A stretch of 64,000 nt of DNA. It comes from Polytrichum commune (Eukaryota > Streptophyta > Polytrichopsida > Polytrichales > Polytrichaceae). The position numbers were made by a program, and so were the translations under genes. The stretch is taken from NCBI GenBank assembly GCA_950295325.1, contig OX485808.1, positions 35,239,180-35,303,179 of the forward strand, given 5' to 3'. Below the pieces are notes generated by a model, which saw only the letters and a program-made list of their open reading frames with translations, was not told the origin of the DNA and searched no databases. Of this stretch, positions 45,683 to 58,619 are shown piece after piece (within the stretch, counting starts at the first letter, position 1; each line of letters starts with the position of its first letter).

Positions 45683-48057
45683 CTAAGACATATAATCGAA
45701 ATCACAATTATTAGATAATGCTACAGAGACTTTAGAATCTGTACTATCTGCATCTGAAGAACCTTCATCCTCAGACTCAATAGCTTCTAAATCAACATAC
45801 TCTATACCGCTTAGCATCAACTCCTTAGGTCTAAATGTACGATATGAACCTTCCGCTAATTCATTGGCAACGTCATTTGCGTATGAAGGGAGCCGCCATG
45901 ACTTTGGAGGGCTTGGATAGAACTTAGGGTCCCAAAAAAAAGGGCGGTGACTAGGGTATCTCAAATTACCGCTTCTGCAAATGCAAATGGCAACATGGTC
46001 ATAAAACCGCCTCATATGAAAGCAAATAAGAAAATATATCACTAGTAGTAGAAATAGTAGCTATACTCACTTACTAAACCTTGACTTCTTCACGATCTTT
46101 TGAACAACAATGATTTCGCTATCTGGATCCTCTGACATGACAACATCTCTTGATTTCACTTCTATGGCCAAAGCAGATCGAATTAGAGGAGCGATCAAGG
46201 CTTCAAAAATTGCCTTGTCAGCCTCTAATGCCGCAATGTGACGGTTCACATTGCGGCACGCATGAATAGAAACTCCTGCAAAATAAGAAAACAATGAAGT
46301 TCAGATCTCAAACAACATAAAAATTAATTAACATTAAATGGTCAATGGTTATTTACTTAAACATGAAGAGATGTTCAACGTACCCGTAGCTGTAGAGCAG
46401 TCTAGAACAATATCCCCGGGTGAAGAAGATGCCTGAATGAGCATTTGTATAAGGGCGAGGGATTTTTCGCGAGGACCACGCCAAGGGGTGGATCCATCCA
46501 TTAACTGATCCTCCCTTGACACCAAGTTCTAGAGAATGTCATCCCGTGCCACATCAACCCCGTGACGGTCTAGTGCAGGGATGTGTTGAAAGCAAAATCT
46601 GGAAGCACGCACCTCCGGAATGCTCCTCACAACTAAAGTTATTCCAAACCTCATGGTCTGCAGATTACAAAAACAATTAATTACTTTACTTACGAAATAA
46701 GATAAAAATCATTAAGCACATTCCAGCAAATGAAATGGAAGATTAGTTTCACAAGATTAATAACATAAGATACATCTATCAATCAAATTAGCAATAAGTC
46801 ATATCATAAAATAAACTCACAGTCAAGACTGGATTAATTGGGGACGTCAGGTGAAGCTTGTTCATCCCCCACCACTCTTTGCGAACAGCAAATCCATACG
46901 TGGAACAGTACCCAAGAATGATTGACTTTGTAGACATTCGAAAATGATGGAACAAAATTATCGCCCCATCGTCTTGGAGGTGATGGTCTGCGAAATCAAA
47001 GATTGTTTGAAACCAATCCTCAGGTTCTATGTTCCAGGTGGGAATAGACGAAGGTGGATTCGAAATTCCTGGAACATGAAGGCCCTCTGGAAGATCTGCA
47101 AGAATCAAGTCCACATAGGGTACTTCCGCAGCAGATCCTTTGTAGCGTCGGCCTTTGTCACTTGAGTGTTGCGCATGAAAATAAATTTATCAAAACTCCG
47201 ACAAGAAAATCAAAGATTGCACACATTCTAACTTGACACCGTTCTGAATTAATGTGAATCAATTAATTGACTTCGAGATCAAATACATGAGAAGGAGATG
47301 TGAATGTAATGAAATCGCATATAACATACAAAAACAGATAGAAGTCAATGACTTAAGCAAGTGCTGAAGTTTTCATACAATGAAAACTAACAAAGAAATG
47401 TGTTGAATGACATTGTAATGAGAATGATGACCTACGAATGATTGAAAGAAACTTGAGAACTCATTCATGGGACTCCGCAGCTTGAGAATTAGAATTGAAT
47501 GAAAACATAAACAAAACAAAGTTGTTGAGCAGTATGGTACCTTAGAAATGAAGCTCTTTAACTCGTCATATAATGGACTCAAGCTGCCCGTGTCGCCACC
47601 AAGGACTTGCTCTAGTGAGAAGTTTTTAATCCACTCCCCAACTTGGCCATCATTATCCTCAACCGATGTGAAAACATGGATTCCTTGGCTTAACTGCTCA
47701 TAGGAGGAATCCTCTAGACTGAATTGGAGCATGAGAACCAGAGTCATATGTAGGACTAGGCACAGGTGGGCTCTTACATTCTGGCTCTGGAGGGGGGTTC
47801 ATCTTCTTCGTCCCCCTCTTGTTAGTCTTCTCCAGAAAGTTGTGGAGTTTTGCCATCTCTTTCTGGGCCGCTTTCTCCTCAGCTTCCTTCACCTTAAGCG
47901 CTTTCTTCCTATCTTCTTCTAGACGTCGCGAGAGGGCCTTTGCCCTCTCGTGCTCGTCTTCAATGCCCTGTAAATCAACCATCTCAACACAAGACTCTCC
48001 AACTGCATCCCTCGACTTCATAAGTTCAGTTTCAAAGGAGGGAGTGAAACTAGGACC
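45683..48057 (-). pseudogene. ParB-methylase gene of PMU-2, methyltransferase half
   Basis: This continues the exon at 60215-60392: the frame reads CGPS there and PSFTPSFETELM here. Parts in order are: a charged coiled coil (EDEHERAKALSRRLEEDRKK, about 47830-47970); a linker with an apparent one-base frameshift near 47715; the motif IV exon (47165-46825, VDLILADLPEGL); the motif I exon (46660-46430, SPGDIVLDCSTATG); an exon with SIHACRNVNRHIAALEADKA (46277-46075); and a C-terminal exon (45977-45683, PSHRPFFWDPKFYPSPPKSW, acidic tail). Decay signs are TAG for Gln near 46530 and CAA where copy 3 has the splice-acceptor CAG near 47155. The layout matches beta-class amino-methyltransferases. Confidence 0.75.
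48049..48057 (-). repeat. 9-bp target duplication, PMU-3 right-end side
   Basis: ACTAGGACC, which is GGTCCTAGT on the gene strand. The matching copy is at 60384-60392 in the opposite orientation. Confidence 0.88.
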
Positions 48058-48514
48058 AGGACGAAGCTATTTTGCGAGCGGTGAGCGGTGAGCGGTAACT
48101 TCCGCGATATTTTGATTAAAATGTTATTTTAAGGGATAAATTTAGGGTATATTTGGACTAAATGTATTTTAAGTAATTTTTTTCTAAACTTAGTGAACAG
48201 TGGGACCTATGACCGTGGACAATTAAGGGCTATGATATAGGAAAAAATGTTATTGTATCAATGAAAAATATGGTTTAGGGTGTTAAATTGAACATTTGGA
48301 ACTAATATCAGTAATAAATATGGGTTTGTCTCAAGTCAAACACGTACTGTTTCAGTACAAGGAGAATTAGTGGTACTCCAAAAAGGTCACGCAACTTTGG
48401 AAAAGAGAAACACATGTGGTGCGTCAAATGTCTTGTAGTGGCCCTTTTAGTATCACTACATCATGATTATAAAAAATCTTGCATACATATGTTTCTTTAA
48501 AGAAACTAAAAACT

Positions 48515-51500
48515 CTAAGAGTCAAGGTACTTCAATAAACCAGCCTCCAAAACTCGCTTCACTTCGTTGAAGCTAAAACTAGCTGCATGAATGAACGTGT
48601 CTGAATCTGAGTCCAAACCACACACTACAATAAACAAATAGTACAAATGCTTACAGTTGGCCCATTGACCCCTTTTTCCAATTTCTTTAGTCGCCATCTC
48701 CTTGAAGTTAGGACAAGTGCATGCTGGCAGCTGCGAAATCGTCAAGTAGTATTGCTGAACCTTTGGGGGCGTGCCGGAATCCAAGGAGACGATGCATCCT
48801 AAGGCAGGGGCTGGAAGCATGCACAGTTTGTGCACTTTGGCTTTCAGTGATAGGGCTGAGGCACAATTATTGGCGTGTTTTGTTGACGGGGCCTTTTTGT
48901 TGCGCCTAATCAACTTCCTTGAACGCCGGGTGGGAAACTCATCCGGATATGCAGGAGTCGTGTAGCTTGCTAAGTCCAAAGGTAACGGGTGGTCCTGAAA
49001 AATTCTGGAAAGTGTCATCTCCTTCCGCTGGGGCAGTCTAAATCTTGCGTTTTCTAAAGAGAGGATCTCTTTGCAGGTTAAGTTGGTCCCCAACTTAACC
49101 GGCCATACCTCCGGAACGTTCGGGACTGAGACCACCCACCTCCTTTTTGTACCCTTAACGCATCTCTCAATGTCGTCATTACAGAAAAAGAAGTCTTGAG
49201 GGTCCAATCTCTTCTTCCGATAGTTATCCATGAGGCCTGAGTAGGTAGGTGCAGCGGTGCTCTTCCCGTCTTGTACAATCCGAGCGACGCATTTCTTCTT
49301 GGTGATTGCTTGTAGAGCAAAGCAAGCCTTCGCAGATGTCTTAGGCAACCGTGCGATGTGCCACTGGGCAGGGTTGCATAATGTCTCCTCAATCGCGGTG
49401 ACGTGGTGCCGATCCACCCGCTGCGGAGCGTCGTGTGTTGGAAATTGCGGTTGGTTTTCATCTGCAGTTGTGGGAGAATATGGAGTTGTGGGAGAATCTG
49501 GAGTTGTCACAGGAGGTGGAGAATCGTTCAGTCGGGCAGATCTGGTTTGGACGCGTGGTCGGGATATACTGATCTTGTCTGGCCTGTGAGATTCACGTTC
49601 GTCACCGAAAGTAGTATCCGGTTTACGCTTCAGAGAAACAAATACCTCTTCCCCTTCGAGGTGGGGAGTCCTGGTGCACCACTCGTCACCGCTTGGCATC
49701 TTCAAGATGGCCTCATGCAGCGGTTTCGAGATTCCTGTTTTTACGGCAGACCTCTGAGCACGCCTCAGCTTCAATTCCTCCTTCGACGGTCCAGTTCCAG
49801 GGTTCTCTCCCTTCAGGAATTGGGAATATGCTGAGCACTGCATGAAAGCACGCACGAAGTCATCGATTGTTGCCACATAAAGGTCGATGCCCCGATCGCC
49901 AGATTGTTGCTTCCACTTGTTGTGGATAGATTCAGCAAGGTTACAGGATGGCATTTCCGCTAGTTCAGCTTCACTTAGATCCTGCAATGCCCATACAGTC
50001 CGAATTAGAATAATGGCGGAATCAATGTAGTTGAAGCATAAAGTGGGAACTATACAGGAAATATAGAGGGAAGCATAGACTTACCAACTCCATAAATCCA
50101 CCCCATTGGCGGTAACGGAAATGCCAGAAGGCCAGCCAGAGCTCCAGTCGAGGTAGACCTTGTTCAGTTGCTGCCCCGGATGACATCCACCATGCCCGAA
50201 TTGCCAAATACTTTGTCTCGGCCTCCGCCATCGATTTTGCATTCTTGTATTGCTGGCATAGTATTCGATGCTGATGTTGCAGGTCTTGACGGATATCGGC
50301 CTTGGTATGTTTCTCCAAGGACTGCGTCCAATGGAAAAGACAAGTCCTCTCTCTATCCACCATCTTCTCAGACACATCTCCACTTCCGTAAATGATTCGA
50401 ACAGCATTCCAGTTGGCTTGGGCACTGTCGGCCATGAAACCTTTAAAATTGACTTTGTCCACTCCATGTTGAGCCATGAGAGCGTTCAGGTTCTTCCATA
50501 CGACTGACTGGGCTGCAACATCTTCAGACTGCATGTCGCATACTGCGATGGTCATGACACGGCAATATGTGGAATCGTACACATGGCAAGCCATTGTCGT
50601 CCACGACCTGACACGTTTGACATGGTCAAACATTATCCAGGAGTTCTCCAAGTCACCACCGGGTTGCATTCGTTTGACAAGGTCGACTCCGCTGCCCGGT
50701 CCAACTTCAGACATCTTGAAGACAAAGACCTTGTCCATGTCCGCTCCTTGCCCTGGAAACCTATTCTGTTGCACGAACCTCCAATTGCTAGCACCGCGTA
50801 ACTTGGTAATACTGTCCATGACTCCAAAGCGACGCATAGTCCTGAACGTGGTGACTGCGTTACGAATGTTGGGCGAGGTGAGGTGCTTACACCGATCGAA
50901 AATAACTTGCAGCTCGTCCAGCTCCAAGATCTTTTGTGGGTCACCTTCTTTAGCAAGGAGGAGTGGGCCCAGTACTTCCTTTGCAGTTTCAAGCACAATA
51001 GCGGAGCGAGTGGCTGATGGGGTGCGTTCGACTTGATCCCCAATCAAGGTGTTTGTCAAATCGATGAAGTCCCGATGATCACCTGACTTGACGGGATGGT
51101 CGTGAGATCCCAAGTGCACACAAACCCTCGTCATGTGAGGTGTCGCGGTAACATAGTAGATCTTGGCAGTGCAGACAACAACACAGGTGGGAGGGACGTT
51201 ACATGATTTGCAAACAACAGTCGAACCAGTTGGAGGCTTGGAACCCACTTCAAACAATTTCTCAGATAATCCTTCCCACTCTGTTTCATTCACTTTGGAA
51301 ATCCTATGGTCTCGCTGAAGATACTCACAGGCAGGATTGTCGCAACGGAGGTGGCCCAAACAAGAAGATGCACGAAACAAAAGCTTCAGATCATTTTGAA
51401 TATTGGATGTAATTGTGCGAGTCCAAGCATGGCCATCGTACCTTCTATCCATTCCACGAAGCAGCTTGGCCTTTGTATTATGGCCATGGTCACCTAAAGG

Positions 51501-52156
51501 TGGAAACTCGAAGATAACGTCCCCATCGTAACGAGGAGGAAGGTAATCAACCTGCTGGAGTCTAATCGCATCAAAGTTAATTCGAGATAACACACTTTTG
51601 GACCGCTTACGAGCTCCAAGGCGCATCAATGAATGAATGATACTGACAACATGACTTGTCACAACATTGCCTCACCAGGATTACGATACGGACTAACAGG
51701 AGGAGTTGTTTCCTTGCGAACTACTTGTGGAGAGAGCGAAGCTGGGACTTTCCTCTCTGATTTTAGGAATTCAACATCGCCGTCGGAATCATCACTCAAC
51801 TCATATATTGTATTTAGACCGGGCTCAATTTTGACCCTAGCCAGCACCGGTCTCTCAATGCTCACAGTGGACGACTCCTTAGGTGTTAGAAGTTCAGTCA
51901 AACACTCTAACATAGACTCTGAGACTCCATATACACGATATTTTCCAGGCTTCAGCAACCAGAACGCACCGACGTCATTCTCTACCCTAGTTTGACGAAT
52001 TGCATGTGAAACTAGACCAGTATGATCGATAAAGATAGTGACCTCACGATATTGAAACCTCAAACTCAATGTTGCACAAGTGACTATAGCATGACCGTCT
52101 TCACCTAATGGAAAGAGGACCGGAACAGAATGAGGTTCAGCATGAAGCAGGGCCAT
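48515..52156 (-). CDS. PMU-3 transposase (Mutator-like) with SWIM zinc finger
   Basis: Start MALLHAEPHSVPV at 52156; a TATA-like ATATATAA lies at 52212-52219. The N-terminal region runs to SDDSDGDVEF. A frameshift or small deletion near 51660 follows; copy 1 is open there. The zinc-ligand region (GHLRCDNPACEYL, VCKSCNVPPTCVVVC, HLGSHDHPV) leads to a DDE-type core (DHVKRVRSWTTMACHVYDS, FKGFMADSAQANW, ERTCLFHW). A 103-bp GT-AG intron (50084-49982) joins FMEL to DLSEAELAEM. After it come SCNLAESIHNKWK and a C-terminal SWIM finger (PACTCPNFKEM..WANCKHLYYL). Middle and C-terminal parts are long and open. If the frameshift is real the copy is inactive. Confidence 0.8.
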
Positions 52157-52510
52157 AGTATACCACAGAACTCTGAACAAAACAAGTACTGTGAACATTG
52201 AAATGGCATGAATATATAAGAGGGAACAAATTACTGTGCAAACTGGTAATTTATGTACCAGAAAGCGGAATTTCAGAAGTTAATAGAGAGACATGGAGAA
52301 TAAGCTGAAAGACGGCTGAAAAACCATTTTTGGATGCAAGTCCCAGATAGGTAAGAAACCGAATAGTATAATCCTATAACAAGCATACATTCTAAACATT
52401 GATGATTATATTATATATTGGCAAATAAGGTCATAAGAATGACGGCCGCCAAGAATAATGTGGAGAGCATGATAGTAGCTCGGCAATAATATTAGAATGC
52501 TACATTGTGA

Positions 52511-52939
52511 TTAACGACGAAGACGCTTATGGGGCCCTTTGCCATTTTTGTCACCGTCATGTTTATGACAATGGTCAATCCCTAAACTATGAACTGCAGT
52601 GCATCCTGCGCAACCGAGTCCCTGACCTTGGGGACGTGGGGCGTGCCTTAATAGAGATCTAGAGTAAGTGCCTGGTTTAATAACCCCTACTCTAGAATAG
52701 GCATGAGTCTGTAAAGTAGACTTGTCCTCTATCAGCGTTGCAACATCCGTCTGCAAAGATGGAGTCCGGGGATGTGGACTCTGAACTGCGACCGCCGGAG
52801 TAACTGAGCAGTAAGGTGGGTTTAGAATCTTCATGTTGTTGACGTCTGGAAAACCATCAATCGATGATGTGGTGTGGATTTGTGATGAACTAGGAGCACG
52901 TAAAGGAGCAAGGCTCGGGAGACTTGAGTCAGTACCCAT
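52511..52939 (-). CDS. Small PMU-3 protein of 142 aa, unknown
   Basis: ATG at 52939 (MGTDSSLPSLAPLRAPSSSQ) with a TATA box on the minus strand (GTATATAATA, 52991-53000) about 55 bp upstream. The protein is Ser/Pro-rich. Its C-terminal part has clustered Cys/His (GCAGCTAVHSLGIDHCHKH) that could bind zinc, and it ends in a basic tail (GKGPHKRLRR) like a nuclear signal. It is on the same strand as the transposase, 355 bp upstream. No counterpart was found in PMU-1, so it may be a variable accessory gene or lie at the recombination joint. Confidence 0.42.
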   Translation of the reverse strand: MGTDSSLPSLAPLRAPSSSQIHTTSSIDGFPDVNNMKILNPPYCSVTPAVAVQSPHPRTPSLQTDVATLIEDKSTLQTHAYSRVGVIKPGTYSRSLLRHAPRPQGQGLGCAGCTAVHSLGIDHCHKHDGDKNGKGPHKRLRR

Positions 52940-52990
52940 TGGAGAAGAATTTGATGAGATGAGATGAAGGAATGGGTACAAGTAATCGGG

Positions 52991-53000
52991 TATTATATAC
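52991..53000 (-). promoter_or_regulatory. TATA box for the small PMU-3 gene
   Basis: GTATATAATA on the minus strand, at a fitting distance from the ATG at 52939. Confidence 0.45.
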
Positions 53001-53328
53001 ACCTAGGGTAGACAGCAATGCCCGAATATTTGATAACATGATAGATCAATTAATAGTCAATAGTTAATTATGTAAATTTTGGACAACCTGTTTCATGTAT
53101 GAATAGAATGTACTACAATAGTAGTCATCCCTTTATCACCACGAATTATCTGACATGGAAGGATACGATTATGTAGAAAAGGATTTAGCGCCGCCTTTTG
53201 TAGTGTATTAATGCAGGGTGGATTAACAAAGGATCAATTTAAGTAAGTGCAGATTAACTATCTAAATACAAGAAAATGTGAACATAACGATGGCGCATAG
53301 ATGTTAATTCTGACAGACTTGAAAATGA

Positions 53329-53336
53329 TATATAAG
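53329..53336 (+). promoter_or_regulatory. TATA box for the PMU-2 ParB-methylase gene
   Basis: TATATAAG lies 29 bp before ATG 53365, so transcription should begin just ahead of that codon. This supports 53365 as the start. Confidence 0.5.
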
Positions 53337-54239
53337 ATCTGTTTGCTCCAGATGTTTGTTAGAGATGAACACTAGGTCGAGAGCAAGAGCAGAACGAGAA
53401 GTAAGGAGGAATAGTGAGAAACAGAGGCGGATTGAGAGAAGGCAAAGGTTAGAATCAAGAGTAAGCTTAGGGACGCCGTACAATTTGCGGACAACAATGG
53501 GTAGAAGAGAGGGGTTACTTCTTCTAAGGGTACAGGTAGAGGTTCCAAAGGGGAAAAGACGTTTGATGTTGAAGCGGTAGCTCCCATCGTTTTATTTCCA
53601 GTAAGGGAGGAAGACAACCCAGATGACAAAGGGGGCAGTGAGGTGTTGTTTATCAAAAATCCTCATGATATTGTTTTCTTTAAAAACGTAATGTGAACCA
53701 CTCTCACGGATAATTAGAATAGGTGAGACCCAATAGCTTTCCATTATGTTGTTTCTTATTTTTGGTGATGGAATGTAAATAGGATTTGGATTGGGCATCT
53801 GGAACAGGGAATGACACAGATACAACTTCAACCTGGGGCAGCCTCGAGTGCCTCAACATCGGATCATAGTGAGCAACAGGTTTGTGAAGATTGTTTTCAA
53901 TTGGTGACTTCTATGGTTTTGGGATTAGGGTAATGTTTCTATCCAACGAAAATAGTTTATTCACTGAACAGGGACTCGGAGATTTTGATCGGGACATAGC
54001 TGACCTTTGCGAAGGGACCATGGATAATGACGAGATGCACTTCGAGGAAGAGGTAGGCTCCTTGAATCTGTTTTCTGATGTAGGGTTCGAAGAGAGACAT
54101 TTGGAGACCCGAGCCAGATTTTTGGACACCCGAGAGAGAATTTTAGCTAGAGCGCCACTTGCCACTTGTGGCTATCGGGCCTGAAATCAGATTTCTGAAA
54201 GCCAGCATTATTCTCCAAAGTGTGTCAGGGTTCCGAGAT

Positions 54240-56820
54240 ATCCTTTGGGGGGGTCTAAAGTGGGATGAATTGAGTGTGAAGTGAGATTAGGGTACACTTT
54301 GGTAAGGTTGTGATTAGACCTGAATCTGATGTGAGTGTGAATTTAGTTTAGGTTAGAAGTCAATACGGTTGTGATAAGGCCTGAATCTGATGTGAGTGTC
54401 AATTCAGTGTTGGTTTGATGTTGCTTAGGTTATGAATAGGCCCGAAATGTGATGTGATTGTGAAGTGAGGTAAGGTTAGAAGTTGACAAGGTTGTGATTA
54501 GACTTGAATCTGAGGTGAGTGTGAATTCAATGTTGGTTAGATGATGCTTAGGCCCGAAATCTGATGTCAGCGTGTAGTGAGGTAAGGTTAGAAGTTGATA
54601 AGGTTGTGATTAGGCTTGAATCTGAGCGGAGTGTTACTTTAGTGTTGGTTAGATGTTGCTTAGGCCCGAAATCTGATGTGAGTGTGTAGTGAGGTAAGGT
54701 TAGAATTTGATAAGGTTGTGATTAGGCCTGAATCTGATTTAAGTGTGAAGTGAGTTTGGGTTATATATAGCTTAGGTTGTGATTAGGCCTGAAATCAAAT
54801 TTTTGAAAGACACATTTGTTCAAAATAGTGTATCTCGGTCCCGAGACACCCTAGTAAGTGTGAAATCAATTGGGTTATGTGTTGCTTAGGTTGTGGTTAG
54901 GCCTGAATCTGATTTAAGTGTGAAGTGAGTTTGGGTTATATGTAGCCTAGGTTGTGATTAGGCCTGAAATCTGATTTAAGTGTGAAGTTGGTAAGGCTTA
55001 TATAAGGCCTTAAATCAAATTGTTGAAAGCCACATTTGTTCAAAATAGTGTGTCTCGGTCCCGAGACACCCTAGACAAGGGTATTAAGTGGGTTGAATTC
55101 AATGTGACATCAATTGGGTTATAAGTTGAAAAGGTTGTGATTAGGCCTCATTCTGATATAAGTGTGAAGTGAGTTTGGGTTATATGTAGCCTAGGTTGTG
55201 ATTAGGCCTGAAATCTGATTTATGTGTGAAGTTGGTAAAGGTGATATAAGGCCTGAAATCAAATTGTTGAAAGCCACATTTGTTCAAAATAGTGTGTCTC
55301 GGTCCCGAGACACCCTAGACAAGGGTATTAAGTGGGCAGACTTCAGTGTGAAATGAATTGGGTTAGAAGTTGATAAGGTTGTGGTTAGGCCTAAATCTGA
55401 TTTAAATGTGAGATGAGTTTGGGTTATATGTAGCCTAGGTTGTGATTAGGCCTGAAATATGATTTAAGTGTGAAGTTTGTAAGGCTGATATAAGGCTTGA
55501 AATCCAATTTTTGAAAGTCACATTTGTTCAAAATAGTGTGTCTCGGTCCCGAGACACCCTAGACAAGGGTATTAAGTGGGCTGAATTCAATGTGACATCA
55601 ATTCGGTTAGAAGTTGAAAAGGTTGTGATTAGGCCTCAATCTGATATAAGTGTGAAGTGAGTTTGGGTTATATGTAGCTTAGGTTGTGATTAGGCCTGAA
55701 ATCTTATTTATGTGTGAAGTTGGTAAGGCTCATATAAGGCGTGAAATCAAATTTTTTAAAGTCACATTTGTTCAAAATAGTGTATCTTGGTCCCGAGACA
55801 CCCTAGACAAGGGTCTTAAGTGGGCTGAAGTAAGTGTGAAATCAATTGGGTTATATGTTGCTTAGGTTGTGGTTAGGCCTGAATCTGATTTAAGTGTGAA
55901 GTGAGTTTGGGTTATATGTAGCCTAGGTTGTGATTAGGCCTGAAATCTGATTTATGTGTGAAGTTGGTAAGGCTCATATTAGGCCTGAAATCAAATTTCT
56001 TAAAGTTAGCTTTGTTCAAAATAGTGTGTCTCGGTCCCGAGACACCCTAGACAAGGGTATTAAGTGGGCTGACTTCAGTGTGAAATCAATTGGGTTAGAA
56101 GTTGATAAGGTTGTGATTAGGCCTGAATCTGATATAAGTGTGAAGTGAGTTTGGGTTATATGTAGCTTAGGGTGTGATTAGGCCTGAAATGTGATTTAAG
56201 TGTGAAGTTGGTAAGGCTTATGTAAGGACTGAATTGTTCAAAATAGTGTGTCTCAGTCCCGAGACACCCTAGACAAGGGTGTTTAGTGGGCTGAATTAAG
56301 TGTGAAATCAATTGGGTTAGATGTTGCTATGGTTGTGATTAGGCTTAACTCTGATTTAAGTGTGAAGTGAGTTTGGGTTATATGTTTCTTAGGTTGGGAT
56401 TAGGCCTGAAATCTAAATTGTTCAAAATAGTGTGTCTTAGTCCCGAGACACCCTAGACAAGGTCTTAACTGTGCTGAACTATGTGTGAAATGAATCTTGT
56501 TAGGATGTTGGTAAGTTTTTTGTTAGGCTTGAAATCAACCTTTATTGTGAAGTGAGTTTGAATTGGATGTTGGTAATAATGTGATAAGGCCTGAAATCTG
56601 AAAGTCGGTTTTCTTATCAAAACTTGATTTGTGTGTGATTTCAGTGTTGGTGATATGATTCTTGGATTGTAATTAGGCCTGATATCTGATGTGAGTGTGA
56701 ATTTAGTTTACGTGCCAAGATGTTGATTACGCCAAAACATATTATTTGACTTTGAATTTAGTTTGGGTTAGTTGTTGGGAAGGTTGTGATTAGGCCTGAC
56801 ATCAAAATTGAAAAATTAAG
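54240..56820 (+). repeat. Intron tandem repeat, about 243-bp unit with a 20-bp palindrome
   Basis: Units contain GTGTCTCGGTCCCGAGACAC (9-base arms, 2-base loop) near 54829, 55051, 55293, 55538, 55780, 56024, 56248 and 56430. A GTTGTGATTAGGCCTGAATC module occurs twice or more per unit. The array fills the intron between the exons at 53972 and 56838. Confidence 0.9.
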
Positions 56821-58619
56821 CATTGGATTTTCCGCAGAGGTTGGGAGCTACCGATCTTGAAACTTACATTTCAAATGCTATTGAAGGCTTAATGGACCAT
56901 GATGAGCAGAATGTTGGGGAAGAGGTAAGTACTCACGTAGTTAAATAATGTGTGAATTAGTTGTACCTTATGCCATGCAGCTTTGTGTCTTAAATACATA
57001 CCTGTGTTTTGTAGGTAGAGTGCCCCACCCCCCAGGACTCACCGGCAGCGACTTAAGCTTCAAGAGAAACTGCAATTGATCTTGACAGTTCTAATGAAGG
57101 TCAGGATGAGGATGAAGAGGGGCTTGGAGATAAGGATGCGTTTGACGGGGATGAAGATGAACTTAGATCCCGTCAGAAATTTAATTCCGTGGCCATGATC
57201 TCTCAATTGAGAGTCAAACCTTTCAGTTCATCGAGGTTCAATATTCCTTTATGTACAATGTTTGCCATGCCTATGGTAAGGCCAACACTCTCAACTGATC
57301 TTGATAAATTAGAGCAAGAGTTTGTCCATGGGTATAGAGAGGGCTCCTCGGTTTTTTATGTGACATTAACAGATGAAGAAGGCAAAACACAGGAGGTGTC
57401 TGAAACTGATAAGGCATCCTGGGGTCCCATTTGGAATTCAAAAAATCAAGAATTTAATTCCTATCTTCAGTCTGTTCCGGAGTTAGCCGGTTTCAAGGAT
57501 TTGATGTTCTTTGTATGTGACGGTAACCATAGGCGTCAGGCTTGGTTAAATCATATTGAAAGACTTCACAAAACAGATGAGGCCTGGCATTATATGGTGG
57601 ATAGCATCCTACTTGACACAAAAGGCAAAATTGGAGTTGTTATGCAAGTGATGCATAACATCAACAAGTAAGTTTTGTTAATTAATTTTTATTTCTTTCT
57701 ATGTAAAATACTTCTTGTTATACCATTAATGTCATGTGCTAATTCGCCATTTTTTATTGATAATTTCAGGCATACTGAAGACTCTCACGGCAAGACCAAC
57801 TTTGTTCACACCCTTTTTAGGATTCAAAAGTATGGTCTTATGCCAATCGAACATTATCAAGACATATTGACTCCATCGGAGTTCAAGAGGTGCAAGAGAA
57901 CTCAAAATGCCAAAAAAACTTGGTACACATTGAATCTTCAAGTATTCACGAACTTCATCTTCCGGGTATGATCTCTATAATATGTATTGCATTGTTTTAA
58001 TCACTAACATATTGTCATTATCTAAAATCAAATGATCACCTAGGTTACAGTATACTTGGATGACTAATTAAGTCTACCCCTGTGCAGCATGAACTTGGAC
58101 TTGCTGCAGATGAGGGTGTTCGACAACTTGTGGAGCAATCAGATGTAGAAGTGTCCGCCGCTGAAAAAGCAACCGCTATGAAAGTTGCTGCAAAGAAAAG
58201 AGCCAAGGCACTTCATAAGAAAATGTCGAAACTAGTTGCTCTGGCAAACCCGGACTTGACGGATGGATGGCTTCGAGAGGTATAAACTCTACTTTACAAG
58301 CACATTTTTCAATCTTCATGTTCTTTAATGACCCCTGAGATTCTAATAAATAGCTATATGTTTCGCAGATTGGACGTCATTATAGTCTTAACTCAATTAC
58401 ACCCGAGCTCAATATGGAGAAATTGCAGTTGATTGTTACTACAAAAGCATTGGCTGCTTCTAAGGTTAAATGGTTGGAATATTTAAACTCCTCTGCATCT
58501 ACACGTGAGGCCCGCAAACTGCCCCCTAAGCCCACCAACGAGGAGAAACTGGGTGCATTTCTAGCTAAGGCGTGCTTTTGGGCCGGAGTGAGTTAATACT
58601 TCCCAATCAATTCGTTTAA

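Larger units (their letters stand above)
44667..48057 (+). mobile_element. PMU-2, left part, inserted in the chromovirus
   Basis: The left terminus GGGAAAAACTATTTTGCGAG starts at 44667, right after GTTTTTAAA (44658-44666, likely target duplication). It holds the 3' half of a ParB-methylase gene (48057-45683, minus) and stops at the insertion point of PMU-3. Its other fragment is 53320-60392. Confidence 0.8.
48058..53002 (-). mobile_element. PMU-3, right-end part with transposase
   Basis: The terminus begins AGGACGAAGCTATTTTGCGA and has two further GGTGAGCGGT repeats. Its inner sequence differs from the left (methylase-side) ends, which marks it as the transposase-side end. It holds the transposase (52156-48515) and a small gene (52939-52511). 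The inner edge is a rearrangement breakpoint somewhere near 53.0-53.3 kb. Confidence 0.75.

Noticed and set aside
54829-56450. CRISPR-like array (regular palindromic repeats)
   Set aside because: The spacing is about 243 bp with homologous spacers, inside an intron of a eukaryotic gene.
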